In this document: positions 53,464-62,144 of the stretch, one piece after another
How the letters are laid out: every line of letters begins with the position of its first letter
Numbering within the stretch: the first letter of the stretch is position 1
Assembly (NCBI RefSeq): GCF_900107175.1
Contig: NZ_FNOZ01000022.1
Coordinates: 1 to 64,000 of the forward strand
Reading direction: 5' to 3'
Length of the DNA stretch: 64,000 nucleotides
Origin: Modestobacter sp. DSM 44400
Lineage (GTDB): Bacteria; Actinomycetota; Actinomycetes; Mycobacteriales; Geodermatophilaceae
Notes under the pieces: model-generated
Told to the model about the DNA's origin: nothing
Databases searched by the model: none
The model's input: only the letters and a program-made list of their open reading frames with translations
Position numbers and translations under genes: made by a program

Positions 53464-53997
53464 GTGACGAGCCGGCGCGCTCAGGGGGAACGGACGAGAG
53501 GTGGCCGGCGCCACATGACCAGCGAGCGAGCAGCAGGGTTCCGCAACGGCATCGACGTGCGGGTGCGGTTGCGCGGGGAAGGCGCGACCGCCGAGACGTC
53601 GTTCGACGGGGCCTGGTGGCCGCGCAGCCGGGACCTGTCCAGCGAGTTGCCCGAGCTGGTGGCCGCGTTGGACCTGCTCGGCGTCCGGGTCGAGCGGTTC
53701 ACCCACCCGGTGGACCCGTGGGGCCCGGTCGACCGGAAGGTCGCCGTGAACGGGCGGGTCGTGCGCACCGGCGGGTTCCGCAGCATGGACCCGCAGCTCG
53801 TCTCGATCACCGTGGGCGGCGGTCGCCGGTTGGACCTGCTGGTGGTGCCGCCGGAGGCCGACGCGCTGACCGGTGTGCGGGCGCTGCGGATGAGCGGTCA
53901 GCGAGACGAACGCAGCACCCCGCAGCGCATCCTCGCCGCGGCCGGGTCCCGGCCGGTCCCCGAGGTCACCCACCTGGCGAGCGTCCGCGCCGGCTGA
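53464..53997 (+). CDS. DUF5994-like protein
   Basis: A 177-residue protein whose core DGAWWPRSRDLSSELPELVA and SMDPQLVSITVGG match the actinobacterial DUF5994 pattern, as far as I recall it. The N-terminal 20 residues are basic and probably unstructured. GTG at 53464 has GGAGG 10 bases upstream; an ATG at 53515 is an alternative. Function unknown. No partner gene next to it. Confidence 0.72.
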   Translation: MTSRRAQGERTRGGRRHMTSERAAGFRNGIDVRVRLRGEGATAETSFDGAWWPRSRDLSSELPELVAALDLLGVRVERFTHPVDPWGPVDRKVAVNGRVVRTGGFRSMDPQLVSITVGGGRRLDLLVVPPEADALTGVRALRMSGQRDERSTPQRILAAAGSRPVPEVTHLASVRAG

Positions 53998-54301
53998 TTA
54001 CTCGCCCGGGCTCACCGAGTGTCAGACCAGCGTGGGATGTCGGCCCGGTGATCAACGCTGTCGTGTCACTCGGTCGGGCACCTACGGGGCGAGCTGGACG
54101 CCGATCCGTATGCCGGGCGTTCTACCTGCATGCCGGCGCCGTCCGGACGGCAATGACGTCCAGCGGCCCGATTCCCGGCCGGCTGCTGCCCGACCCGCAG
54201 GTGCAGGTTCCGGCGGGCTGACCGCCCCGGCTCAGCCTCGCCGACTACGCCTGTGGCGAACCGGGTGGACGGCGGACGGTCAGCTGCACTGAGGTCAGGG
54301 C
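53998..54301. other. Intergenic stretch without a recognised gene
   Basis: 304 bases between the DUF5994-like gene and the epimerase gene. An ACCGAGTG/CACTCGGT pair about 50 bases apart is the only symmetry I noticed. No supported gene, RNA or clear terminator was found. Confidence 0.5.
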
Positions 54302-55276
54302 ATGCGACTCCTCGTCCTCGGCGGCACCCGCTTCCTCGGCCGGCACGTGGTCTCGGCCGCCCTCGAGCGCGGGCACGAGGTGGCGACCTTCACCCGCGGG
54401 GTCTCGGGGGAGTCGCCGGCCGGCGTCCGGGCGCTGCACGGCGATCGCGACGACCCCGCCGCGCTGCTCGCCGCCCTCGACGGCTGGGCGCCGGAACTCG
54501 TCGTGGACACCTCGGGGCAGACCCGGGCCGCCGCGGAGAACGCCGCCGCCGTCCTGGCCGACGTCGCCGGGTACGCCTTCGTCAGCAGCCTGAACGCCTA
54601 CCGGAACTGGCCGCCCGGGCCGATCGCCGGGGAGGACGAGCCCACCTGGGACACCCCCGACGACGACTACGGCCCGAACAAGGCCCACAGCGAGCGGGTG
54701 CTCGGCGCCGCGCTGGGGGAGCGGTTCCTCACCGCCCGGGCCGGCCTGATCGTCGGTCCGTACGACCCGCTCTACCGGCTCGGCTGGTGGCTGGACCGGA
54801 TCGCCGCCGGCGGCCGGGTCGTCGTCCCGTCAGGGCTCGATCAGCCCATCTCCCTGGTCGACGCCCGCGATCTGGCCGGCTGGCTGGTCGAGGCGGTGGA
54901 GCGCGGATTCTCCGGCGCGGTGAACGCCAACGGGACGGCCGGGATGACGACGCTCGGCGGCTTGTTGGAGACCTGTCGCGAGGTCACCGGCAGCGACGCC
55001 ACCTGGGTGCCGGTGCCGGAGGCCGACCTGGTGGCCGCCGGTGTGCAGCCCTGGGCGCACCTGCCGCTGTGGCTGCCGGCCGACGTGGCCGGCACCGCCT
55101 GGGACGTCGACACCACCCGGGGCCGGGAGTTGGGCCTGCCCTCCCGCCCGGTGCGCGAGTCGGTGGCTGACACCTGGGCCTGGATGCAGGGCAGCGAACG
55201 CCCGGCGCCGCCGGCCGGCCGGGAGTTGCCTGGCCTGCCGTCCGGGCTGGAAGAGCGCCTGCTCGCCACACACTGA
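54302..55276 (+). CDS. NAD-dependent epimerase/dehydratase-family protein
   Basis: A 324-residue extended-SDR protein. It opens with the Rossmann motif LVLGGTRFLGRHVV and has VSSLNAY followed by a YGPNK block in place of the usual YxxxK. The family includes isoflavone-reductase-like and RNA-binding CSP41-like members. Sugar-nucleotide epimerase activity is not certain because the GxxGxxG glycine pattern is GGTRFLG. It ends 18 bases before the convergent TauE/SafE gene. Confidence 0.85.
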   Translation: MRLLVLGGTRFLGRHVVSAALERGHEVATFTRGVSGESPAGVRALHGDRDDPAALLAALDGWAPELVVDTSGQTRAAAENAAAVLADVAGYAFVSSLNAYRNWPPGPIAGEDEPTWDTPDDDYGPNKAHSERVLGAALGERFLTARAGLIVGPYDPLYRLGWWLDRIAAGGRVVVPSGLDQPISLVDARDLAGWLVEAVERGFSGAVNANGTAGMTTLGGLLETCREVTGSDATWVPVPEADLVAAGVQPWAHLPLWLPADVAGTAWDVDTTRGRELGLPSRPVRESVADTWAWMQGSERPAPPAGRELPGLPSGLEERLLATH

Positions 55277-55294
55277 CGCGCGAGGGGCCCATTC

Positions 55295-56266
55295 TCAGTC
55301 CCGGGAGGCTTGCGCGCGCCCTGCCCGGACGGCGTCGTCCTCGTCGGCCAGCGGCGCGACGTAGTTGCCCTCGGCGGCCACGGCGTCGGCGGCCTCCCGC
55401 GCCTGGTCCTTGCGGTGCTCGCGGTAGGAGTGCACGACCGCCGCGGCCCACCCCAGGGAGACGACCGCGTAGCCGGCGTACCGGACCCCCGCGGGCGCGT
55501 CGATCCAGTCGCTGGTCAGCAGCGCGCGGACGTTGGTCAGCACGATCATCCCACCGACGGCGGCACCGAGCAGCCGCGCCGGGACGTAGCGCACCAGCCA
55601 GGCGGCGAGCGGGGCGGCGACGACGCCTCCGGCGAGCAGGACGAGCGCCCACAGGACGTTGATGCCCTGCGAGCCCAGGGCGAACAGGAAGCCCAGGCTC
55701 GCGGCGGCGGAGACCAGGAACTCCGAGGTGTCGATCGAGCCGATCGTCGTGCGCGGCTCCATCCGGCCGCTGGCCAGGATCGCCGGGGTGCTGACCGGAC
55801 CCCAGCCTCCGCCGCCGGTCGCGTCCACGAAGCCGGCGACCAGGCCGAGCGGGGTGAGGAACCGGGCACGCAACGGCTTGCCGAGCTGATGCCGGTCGAT
55901 GCCACGCAGCGTGAACCGGACCAGCAGGTAGAGGCCCAGCGCGAGCAGGATCGTCGACATGGCCGGGGCGGCCACCTCGGTGGACAGGTGCGACAGGACG
56001 GTCGCGCCGGCGTAGGCGCCGACGGCGCCCGGGACGCCGATCTTGGCGACGACCTTCCAGTCGACGTTGCCGAACCGCCAGTGCGCGATCCCGGAGAAGA
56101 GGTTGGTGCCGATCTCGGCGAAGTGCACCGTCGCCGAGGCGGTGGCAGGGTTGGTGCCCAGGGCGAGGAGCAGGGTCGTCGAGGTGACGCCGTAGCCCAT
56201 GCCCAGGCTGCCGTCCACGAGTTGCGCGCCGAGGCCGGCGAGGGCGAGCACGATCAGGCTTTTCAC
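55295..56266 (-). CDS. TauE/SafE-family sulfite or sulfonate exporter
   Basis: A 323-residue membrane protein with about eight helices. The signature DGSLGMGYGVTSTTLLLALG with the ATASATVHFAEIGTNL block is typical of the branch involved in sulfur compounds. The second half repeats the fold (GLVAGFVDATGGGGWGP). The GTG start at 56266 follows a cysteine-rich leader peptide frame by 82 bases, which suggests cysteine-dependent attenuation. It probably moves sulfite, sulfonate or a related anion. Confidence 0.88.
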   Translation of the reverse strand: MKSLIVLALAGLGAQLVDGSLGMGYGVTSTTLLLALGTNPATASATVHFAEIGTNLFSGIAHWRFGNVDWKVVAKIGVPGAVGAYAGATVLSHLSTEVAAPAMSTILLALGLYLLVRFTLRGIDRHQLGKPLRARFLTPLGLVAGFVDATGGGGWGPVSTPAILASGRMEPRTTIGSIDTSEFLVSAAASLGFLFALGSQGINVLWALVLLAGGVVAAPLAAWLVRYVPARLLGAAVGGMIVLTNVRALLTSDWIDAPAGVRYAGYAVVSLGWAAAVVHSYREHRKDQAREAADAVAAEGNYVAPLADEDDAVRAGRAQASRD

Positions 56267-56348
56267 GAGGGAGTGCTCCGGACGTGGATGCGGGCGCGCA
56301 GCGGCGGCCGCAGTGCTGACGGGTGGGGCGCGAGGCGCGCGGGATCGG

Positions 56349-56444
56349 TCAGCAGCCGGGACAGCGGGCGGTGCACACGCGGAGCAGGTCGATGTGCCGG
56401 CGGCTGACGAGCAGCTCGCCAGGGAGCTCCGCGGTCACCGACAC
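56349..56444 (-). CDS. Cysteine-rich leader peptide upstream of TauE/SafE gene
   Basis: GTG at 56444 opens a 31-codon frame whose second half is SRRHIDLLRVCTARCPGC, then TGA. SRRHIDLLRVC is a conserved core of short actinobacterial leader peptides found before sulfur-metabolism genes. The three Cys codons near the end let the ribosome sense cysteinyl-tRNA. A second GTG two codons later could also start it. No strong ribosome site is visible. It most likely regulates the downstream TauE/SafE gene. Confidence 0.75.
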   Translation of the reverse strand: MSVTAELPGELLVSRRHIDLLRVCTARCPGC

Positions 56445-56514
56445 GCAGGAATGTCTACCACGTTGATGGAGAAAGGCGCAGCCGCTGTCCCGGAGAGCGG
56501 GACGGCGGCCGGCC

Positions 56515-57912
56515 TCAGGTGCGGAGCACGTCCGCGCGGATCGTCGCCCACGCCACCAGCCCGCCGACAGCCATCAGGACGGCGCACGCTGCCATCGCCT
56601 CCGTGAACCCCGCGCTGAACGCTCGCGGCTGCGCGTAATCATCGCCGGACAACCCGACCGCTACCGGCAGCGCGGCGACGGCCAGCAGCTGGGCAGCCCG
56701 GGCGACGGCGTTGTTCACTCCGCTGGCCACGCCGGCCAGGGCGTCGGGGGCGGCGCCGAGCACGGTGGCGGTCAGCGGGGCAACCACGAGCGACATGCCC
56801 AGCCCTTGCAGCAGTGCGCCGGGCAGCACGCCGTTCCAGTAGGAGCTGCCCGCGCCGACCCTCGTCAACAGCAGCATCCCGGTGGCGGCGACCAGCGGCC
56901 CGACGGTCATCAGCCAGCGGGGGCCGATCCGCTGGGCCAGCGCGCCGACCCGCGCCGAGAGGAGGATGAGCGCCAGGGTGCTGGGCAGCAGCGCAGCGCC
57001 GGCCTCGGTGGCGGCGTAGCCGAGCACGGTCTGCAGCTGCAGGACCAGGAAGAACGACGCCCCGCCGAGCGCCCCGTACACCGCCAGCGTGCACAGGTTC
57101 GCCCCGGTGAACTGCCGGTCGGCGAACATCGCCGGGGGCAGCATCGGCGCGGCGGTGCGCCGCTCCCGGACGACGAACGCCGTCCCGGCGGCTAGGCCGA
57201 CCAGCCCGGCGACGATGACGGGCGCTCCGACCGGGCCCCCGCCGGCGGCGATGAGCGCGTAGGTCAGGCCGGCCAGCGCGAGCACGCCGAACAACGCCCC
57301 CAGGACGTCGAAGCGCCCGTGCGCGGTGGGGTCGCGGCTCTCCGGGACGTGCCGGGTCGCCACCAGGGCGAGGAGGGCGAGCGGCGCGTTGACCCCGAAC
57401 ACCCACCGCCAGCTCACCGCGTCGACGAGGAAGCCGCCGACGGAGGGCCCGAGCAGGCCGGCCACACCGCCCAGCGCCGACCACAGGCCGATGGCGCGGG
57501 ACCGGTCGCCCGGCCGGAACGAGGACTGGATGATCGACAGGCTGCCGGGGGTGAGCAGCGCCCCGCCGATGCCCTGCACCACCCGCGCCGCGACCAGCTG
57601 GCCGGTGCTCTGGGCCAGCCCGCACAGCAGCGATGCCGCGGCGAACCAGACGATCCCGGTGACGAAGATCCGGCGGCGTCCGTACCGGTCGCCCAGCGCG
57701 CCCCCGAGCAGGATCAGCGAGGCCAGCGTCAGCGTGTAGCCGGTGACGCTCCACTGCAGGCCGGCCAGCGAGGACCCGAGGTCCGCGCCGATGGTCGGCA
57801 GGGCGACGTTGATGGCGGTGGCGTCCAGCAGCGCCATCGCCGAGGCCAGCACGGTGGCCAGCAGCACCCAGCGGCCCGGCGCCGTCCCGAGCTGGACCGG
57901 GCCGGTGCTCAC
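56515..57912 (-). CDS. MFS drug-efflux transporter, EmrB/QacA type
   Basis: A 465-residue transporter with about 14 helices. Motif A-like GALGDRYGRRRIFVTG, motif C-like GPSVGGFLVDAVSWRWVFGVN and the N-terminal MALLDATAINVALPTI are those of the DHA2 family. It exports drugs or dyes using the proton gradient. The GTG start at 57912 lies 8 bases after the stop of the phosphate transporter gene, so it is the third gene of that operon, an unusual companion. Confidence 0.9.
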   Translation of the reverse strand: MSTGPVQLGTAPGRWVLLATVLASAMALLDATAINVALPTIGADLGSSLAGLQWSVTGYTLTLASLILLGGALGDRYGRRRIFVTGIVWFAAASLLCGLAQSTGQLVAARVVQGIGGALLTPGSLSIIQSSFRPGDRSRAIGLWSALGGVAGLLGPSVGGFLVDAVSWRWVFGVNAPLALLALVATRHVPESRDPTAHGRFDVLGALFGVLALAGLTYALIAAGGGPVGAPVIVAGLVGLAAGTAFVVRERRTAAPMLPPAMFADRQFTGANLCTLAVYGALGGASFFLVLQLQTVLGYAATEAGAALLPSTLALILLSARVGALAQRIGPRWLMTVGPLVAATGMLLLTRVGAGSSYWNGVLPGALLQGLGMSLVVAPLTATVLGAAPDALAGVASGVNNAVARAAQLLAVAALPVAVGLSGDDYAQPRAFSAGFTEAMAACAVLMAVGGLVAWATIRADVLRT

Positions 57913-57920
57913 CGGAGAGG

Positions 57921-58922
57921 TCAGCCGACCAGGGCGTGCGTGGCGAAGTAGGCCAGCGCGGCCACGGCGCCGGCGGCCGGCAGGGTGACCACCCAGGCCA
58001 CCACGATGTTGCCGGCGACGCCCCAGCGGACCGCCGACAGCCGACGGGTCGCGCCCACGCCCATGATCGAGGCGGTGGTGATGTGCGTGGTCGAGACCGG
58101 GACGGCGAAGACGGTCGCGGTGGCGATCAGCACGCCGGAGGCCACCGTCTGGGAGGCGAATCCACCGGCGGGGGTGAGCTGGATGATCCGCCGGCCGAGG
58201 GTGCGCATGATCCGGAACCCGCCGGCGTAGGTGCCGGCGCTGATTGCCAGGGCCGAGGCCAGGATCACCCAGAGCGGCACGTCGAAGCTGTCCAGCTCGC
58301 CGGAGGTCACCAGCGCGAGGGTGATGATGCCCATCGTCTTCTGCGCGTCCTGGGTGCCGTGGCCGAAGGCCATCGCCGCGGAGCTGAGGATCTGGGCGTA
58401 CCGGAAACCGCGGTGCGCCTTGTGTGCGTTGGCCCGCCGGAAAGACCACAGGATGGCCAGCATGAACAGGTAGCCCAGGCCGAACCCGATGAGCGGCGAG
58501 AGCACCATCGGGATGATCACCTTGTCGACGATGCCCAGCCACTTCACCGACTCGGCGGCCGCGAGCGCCGCGCCCACCAGGCCACCGATCAGCGCGTGGG
58601 AGGACGACGACGGCAACCCGAAGTACCAGGTGATCAGGTTCCAGGCGATGGCCCCGATCAGGGCGGCGAAGACCACCTGCAGGCCCCCGCCGTCGCTGGG
58701 CGGGTCGATGATCCCGCTGCCGACGGTGGCGGCGACCTTGGTCGAGATGAGCGCGCCGACCAGGTTCATCACTGCCGCGAGCGCCAGCGCGGCCCGTGGG
58801 GTCAGTGCCTTGGTGGAGACGGCGACCGCGATGGCGTTAGCGGCGTCGTGGAACCCGTTGGTGTAGTCGAACGCCAGGGCGACGGCGACGATGACGACGA
58901 GCGCGAGGAGAGCCCCGTCCAT
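57921..58922 (-). CDS. pit: Low-affinity inorganic phosphate transporter Pit
   Basis: A 333-residue phosphate:cation symporter. The duplicated PiT signature is visible: FDYTNGFHDAANAIA near the N-terminus and AMAFGHGTQDAQKTMG in the middle, with PVSTTHITTASIMGVG near the end. It takes up metal phosphate across the inner membrane. It starts 7 bases after the DUF47 gene, the standard accessory protein of Pit. Confidence 0.94.
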   Translation of the reverse strand: MDGALLALVVIVAVALAFDYTNGFHDAANAIAVAVSTKALTPRAALALAAVMNLVGALISTKVAATVGSGIIDPPSDGGGLQVVFAALIGAIAWNLITWYFGLPSSSSHALIGGLVGAALAAAESVKWLGIVDKVIIPMVLSPLIGFGLGYLFMLAILWSFRRANAHKAHRGFRYAQILSSAAMAFGHGTQDAQKTMGIITLALVTSGELDSFDVPLWVILASALAISAGTYAGGFRIMRTLGRRIIQLTPAGGFASQTVASGVLIATATVFAVPVSTTHITTASIMGVGATRRLSAVRWGVAGNIVVAWVVTLPAAGAVAALAYFATHALVG

Positions 58923-58929
58923 GCGTGGC

Positions 58930-59547
58930 TCAGGACTCCTTGACCGCGATGGTCTCGACCACGTTCGCCACGTGCTCGAACGCGTCGGCGGCCTCCTCGA
59001 GCTGGTCGGCCACCTCCTTGAGCTTGAGGATCTCCAGGGCGTCGAACTCCCCGGAGTACAGCCGGGACAGCAGCCGGCGGTAGAGCTTGTCCGCCTCGTT
59101 CTCCAGCCGGTTGACCTCGATCCAGTAGTCGGAGAGATCCTTCATCGAGCGCAGCCGCGGCATGGACTCCGCGGTGACCTGCGCACACCGCTGCAGCAGC
59201 ACGACCTGCTGGCCCATCTCCGCCGGCAGCGTGCCCAGCTTGGTGAGCACGACCAGGTCGGCGGCGGCCTCGATGCAGTCCATGACGTCGTCGAGATCGC
59301 TGGCGAGCTTGTAGATGTCCTCGCGGTCGAACGGCGTCACGAAGCTCGAGTTGAGCTGCCGGAAGATGGCGTGCGTCGCCTGGTCGCCGGTGTGCTCGAG
59401 GTCGCGCAGCCGGCGGCCGAGTTCCTCCCGGCGGGCGTGCTCGTGCAGGAAGTCGCTGAGGACGTCGGTGGCCGTCACGAGGTTCTCCGCCGAGACGGTG
59501 AACATGTCGTAGAAGCTCGAGTCCTTGGGCGTGATCTTGAATCGCAC
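58930..59547 (-). CDS. DUF47/PhoU-like regulator of Pit
   Basis: A 205-residue all-helical protein of the DUF47 (PhoU-like) family: FKITPKDSSFYDMF, the acidic LEHTGDQATHAIF, PFDREDIYKLASDLDDVMD and LKLKEVADQLEEAADAFEHV are characteristic. The regularly spaced E/DxxxD helices bind metal clusters. It accompanies and modulates Pit. First gene of the DUF47-Pit-MFS operon. The 242 bases upstream to the copper cluster hold no gene that I recognise. Confidence 0.93.
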   Translation of the reverse strand: MRFKITPKDSSFYDMFTVSAENLVTATDVLSDFLHEHARREELGRRLRDLEHTGDQATHAIFRQLNSSFVTPFDREDIYKLASDLDDVMDCIEAAADLVVLTKLGTLPAEMGQQVVLLQRCAQVTAESMPRLRSMKDLSDYWIEVNRLENEADKLYRRLLSRLYSGEFDALEILKLKEVADQLEEAADAFEHVANVVETIAVKES

Positions 59548-59789
59548 GCGGTGCTCCGGTGTGGCAGACGACGGGGGAGGTACCCGCGCCGGACGGCGCA
59601 GGGACCGGCGCGCAGCTTAGGTGGCCTGGGCGTGCCCCTGGCGCGCGCACCGGATCCGATCCCTCCCGTTCACCGGGCGTTCACCCAACGGCCACCGCGC
59701 GGCCACTGCAGCCCGGTCACCGTTCCGGGACCTCGGGCCGCCCGGGGGCATGTACTCGTGCGAAGGAGCAGCGGGTCGGCGGCGCGCGG

Positions 59790-60741
59790 GTGAGGCGGCT
59801 CTGCTGCGCAGTCCTCCTGATCGGCGTCCTGCTGGCGGGAGGGCTCGCCCTCGACGTCGGAACGGCGCAGCCTGCCTCGGCCCACGCGGTGCTGGTCGGC
59901 ACCACCCCCGCCGACGGCGCCCGGCTGACCGCCGCGCCGGCAGAGGCGACCGTCGAGTTCGACGGGGAAGTGTCGCTGGGGGCCGGTTACGCCCGGGTGC
60001 TCGGTGCCGACGGGTAACGGGTGGACACCGGCGACCCCGCGGTGCGGGACGGGGCGGTGGGCTCGCCGTCGGCCTTGGTGCGGACCACCTACGGCTGGGT
60101 GGTGCTGGCCAAGCTGGCCGTCGTGGTCGTGGTCGTGGTCCTGATCGCGGCCGCGCTGAGCCGGGACTGGGTGCAGACGCGGCTGGGCGGCCGGTCCGGT
60201 CGTCCGCCGGCCGGTCGCCGGGTGGCGTCCGCGGCGCCGGGGGAGCGGGCCGCCGTGGCCGTGGCCGAGCCGGCCGAGGACACCACCCCGGTCCCGGTCC
60301 GCGTCCTGCGCCGCACCGTGCTCGTCGAGGTCGCCGGCGCCCTCGTCATCCTGGCGCTGTCGGCAATGCTCGTGGGGCTTGCGCCGGCGCGGGCTGCCGT
60401 CGCGGCCCCGGTGGAGGTGACGCTGCCGCTGCAGTCCGCCGCCGGCGCTGAGGGCAACGGCAGCGTCCGGCTGTCTCTGGCGCAGGCCAGCCCCGGCCCG
60501 ACCACCCGGCACCTCTACCTCTACGACGCCGCCGGGGCGGCTCACCCAGCCGCGGGACATCGCCGTCACCCTCACCGGGCCGCAGCAGCAGATCGGCCCG
60601 CTGGACGTCGACCTGGCTGCCGCCGGCCCCGGCCACTACCTCGGCAACGGCGCCGTCCTGCCCGCCGCCGGCACCTGGACCCTCGCGGTCACCGTCCGAC
60701 TCGACGAGTTCACCGCCCTCACCACCTTCCCGGTGCGCTGA
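59790..60741 (+). pseudogene. Decayed CopC-CopD copper-resistance gene
   Basis: CopC starts at GTG 59790 with a signal peptide and the copper-binding N-terminus SAHAVLVGTTPADGARL, but stops at TAA 60015-60017 where relatives continue (RVDTGDPAVRDG follows in frame). The DNA then jumps into a CopD membrane part (RTTYGWVVLAKLAVV, about two helices), so most of CopD is missing. One extra G in 60534-60537 shifts the frame before the YcnJ-like end (LTQPRDIAVTLTGPQQ to FTALTTFPVR). Intact CopC-CopD fusions are about 600 residues. The gene cannot make a working product as read. Confidence 0.8.
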
Positions 60742-60750
60742 ACCCCCTCG

Positions 60751-61491
60751 ATGAGGAGAACCGTGTCCCTGCGCCTGCCCCGTCCGCTGTCCCGGCTCGG
60801 CGTCGTCGTCCCCGCCGGCCTCGTCGCCTGCGGAGCGCTGCTCGCCGTCGGCGCCGGCACGGCCTCGGCGCACGTCAGCGTCTCCTCGGCCGACGCGGCC
60901 CCGGCGGCTACGGCAAGGTCACCTTCCGGGTGCCGGAACGAGAGCGACGCGGCCAGCACGGTCGATGTCCGCATCCAGCTGCCCACCGACACCCCGCTGA
61001 CGTCGCTGCGCGCGCAGCCGGTGCCCGGATGGTCGGTCACCCTCACCACGGCGCAACTGCCCGAGACGGTCCAGGCCGAGGGCGGCGGCGAGGTGACCTC
61101 GGCGGTCTCGGTGGGGGAGTACCGGGCAGTCCCGGGCGGAGGCATCGGGCCCGGGGAGTTCCAGGAGTTCTCGCTGTCCGGTGGGCCGTTCCCCGAGACC
61201 GACGCGCTGACCTTCAACGAGGTGCAGACCTACACCGACGGCACCGACGCGGCCTGGCTCGAGCCGACCGTCGCCGGGCAGGCCGAGCCGGAGCACCCGG
61301 CGCCGGTGCTCACCTTGTCCGCCGGCGGTACCGACGCCCACGGGGCCGCGACGGCCGCGGTGAGCACCCCGGACGGCGACGGCGACGGCCTCGCGGTTGC
61401 GGCACTGGTCGTGGCGGTCACCGGGCTGGTCGCCGGGCTCGCCGGTCTGGTCCTCGGACTGGCCGCGCGCCGACGTACCGTGTCCTCGTGA
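60751..61491 (+). CDS. ycnI: YcnI-family copper-binding protein with an altered segment
   Basis: A 246-residue exported membrane-anchored protein. The signal ends at SASAH-type AHVSV, whose first His binds copper in the family. DUF1775 features follow (LPTDTPLTSLRAQPVPGW, GIGPGEFQEFSLS, QTYTDGTDAAWLEP) and a C-terminal membrane helix. Residues about 52-62 are abnormal: family text GGYGKVTFRVP is present in another frame, so a lost G near 60903 and a gained G near 60935 cancel out. The protein is full length but has a scrambled strand, or the sequence has two errors. Confidence 0.85.
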   Translation: MRRTVSLRLPRPLSRLGVVVPAGLVACGALLAVGAGTASAHVSVSSADAAPAATARSPSGCRNESDAASTVDVRIQLPTDTPLTSLRAQPVPGWSVTLTTAQLPETVQAEGGGEVTSAVSVGEYRAVPGGGIGPGEFQEFSLSGGPFPETDALTFNEVQTYTDGTDAAWLEPTVAGQAEPEHPAPVLTLSAGGTDAHGAATAAVSTPDGDGDGLAVAALVVAVTGLVAGLAGLVLGLAARRRTVSS

Positions 61492-62144
61492 ACGCGAGGA
61501 CCCGTACGGCACTGGCCGCCCTGACCGTGTCGACCGGGCTGGTGCTGGCCGGCTGCGGCGACGCCAGCGCCGGGGCCGAGGGGAGCGACCACGGGTCGGC
61601 CGATCCGCCCGCGACGGTGTCCGGACCGGCGAACCCCTACTCGGGGCTGCACCTCCAGCAGCCTTACCAGAAGCCGTCGTTCACCCTCACCGACACGACG
61701 GGTGCGCCCTACGACTTCGCGGCGCGCACCGCGGCGGGGCCGACGCTGTTGTTCTTCGGCTACACGAACTGCCCGGACGTGTGCCCCACCACGATGGCCG
61801 ACGTCATGGTGGGTCTGCGCACGGTCGACCCGGCGGTGGCCGCGGCGACGACGGTGGTCTTCGTGACCACCGACCCGGCCCGGGACACCCCGCCGGTGCT
61901 GGGCGCCTTCCTCGACCAGTTCGACGCCGACCTGCCCACCCAGTTCGTCGGGCTGACCGGCGACCAGGCCCAGGTGGAGGCCGCGCAGCTGGCCGCCGGG
62001 GTGCCGCTGGCCGAAGACATGGGCCAGACGCACTCCGCGCTGCTGCTGCTGTACGGCACCGACGGGGAGGCCGACATCGCGTTCGACGCGGAGAACTCCG
62101 GTCGCGACATCGCCCACGACCTGGCACTCGTCGCCGCCGGGTGA
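61488..62144 (+). CDS. Sco1/SenC-family copper chaperone lipoprotein
   Basis: A 218-residue lipoprotein (lipobox VLAGC) of the Sco family that inserts copper into the CuA site of cytochrome oxidase. The thioredoxin-like domain has CPDVCPTTM with both copper Cys and the ligand His in GQTHSALLLLY. GTG at 61488 overlaps the YcnI stop (GTGA) and its stop overlaps the next start. This gene is intact, unlike its neighbours. Confidence 0.92.
   Translation: MNARTRTALAALTVSTGLVLAGCGDASAGAEGSDHGSADPPATVSGPANPYSGLHLQQPYQKPSFTLTDTTGAPYDFAARTAAGPTLLFFGYTNCPDVCPTTMADVMVGLRTVDPAVAAATTVVFVTTDPARDTPPVLGAFLDQFDADLPTQFVGLTGDQAQVEAAQLAAGVPLAEDMGQTHSALLLLYGTDGEADIAFDAENSGRDIAHDLALVAAG

Noticed and set aside
50467-53973. 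Very long minus-strand open frame opposite typA
   Set aside because: It covers typA and the DUF5994-like gene in antisense and shows no domain; it is a composition artefact.
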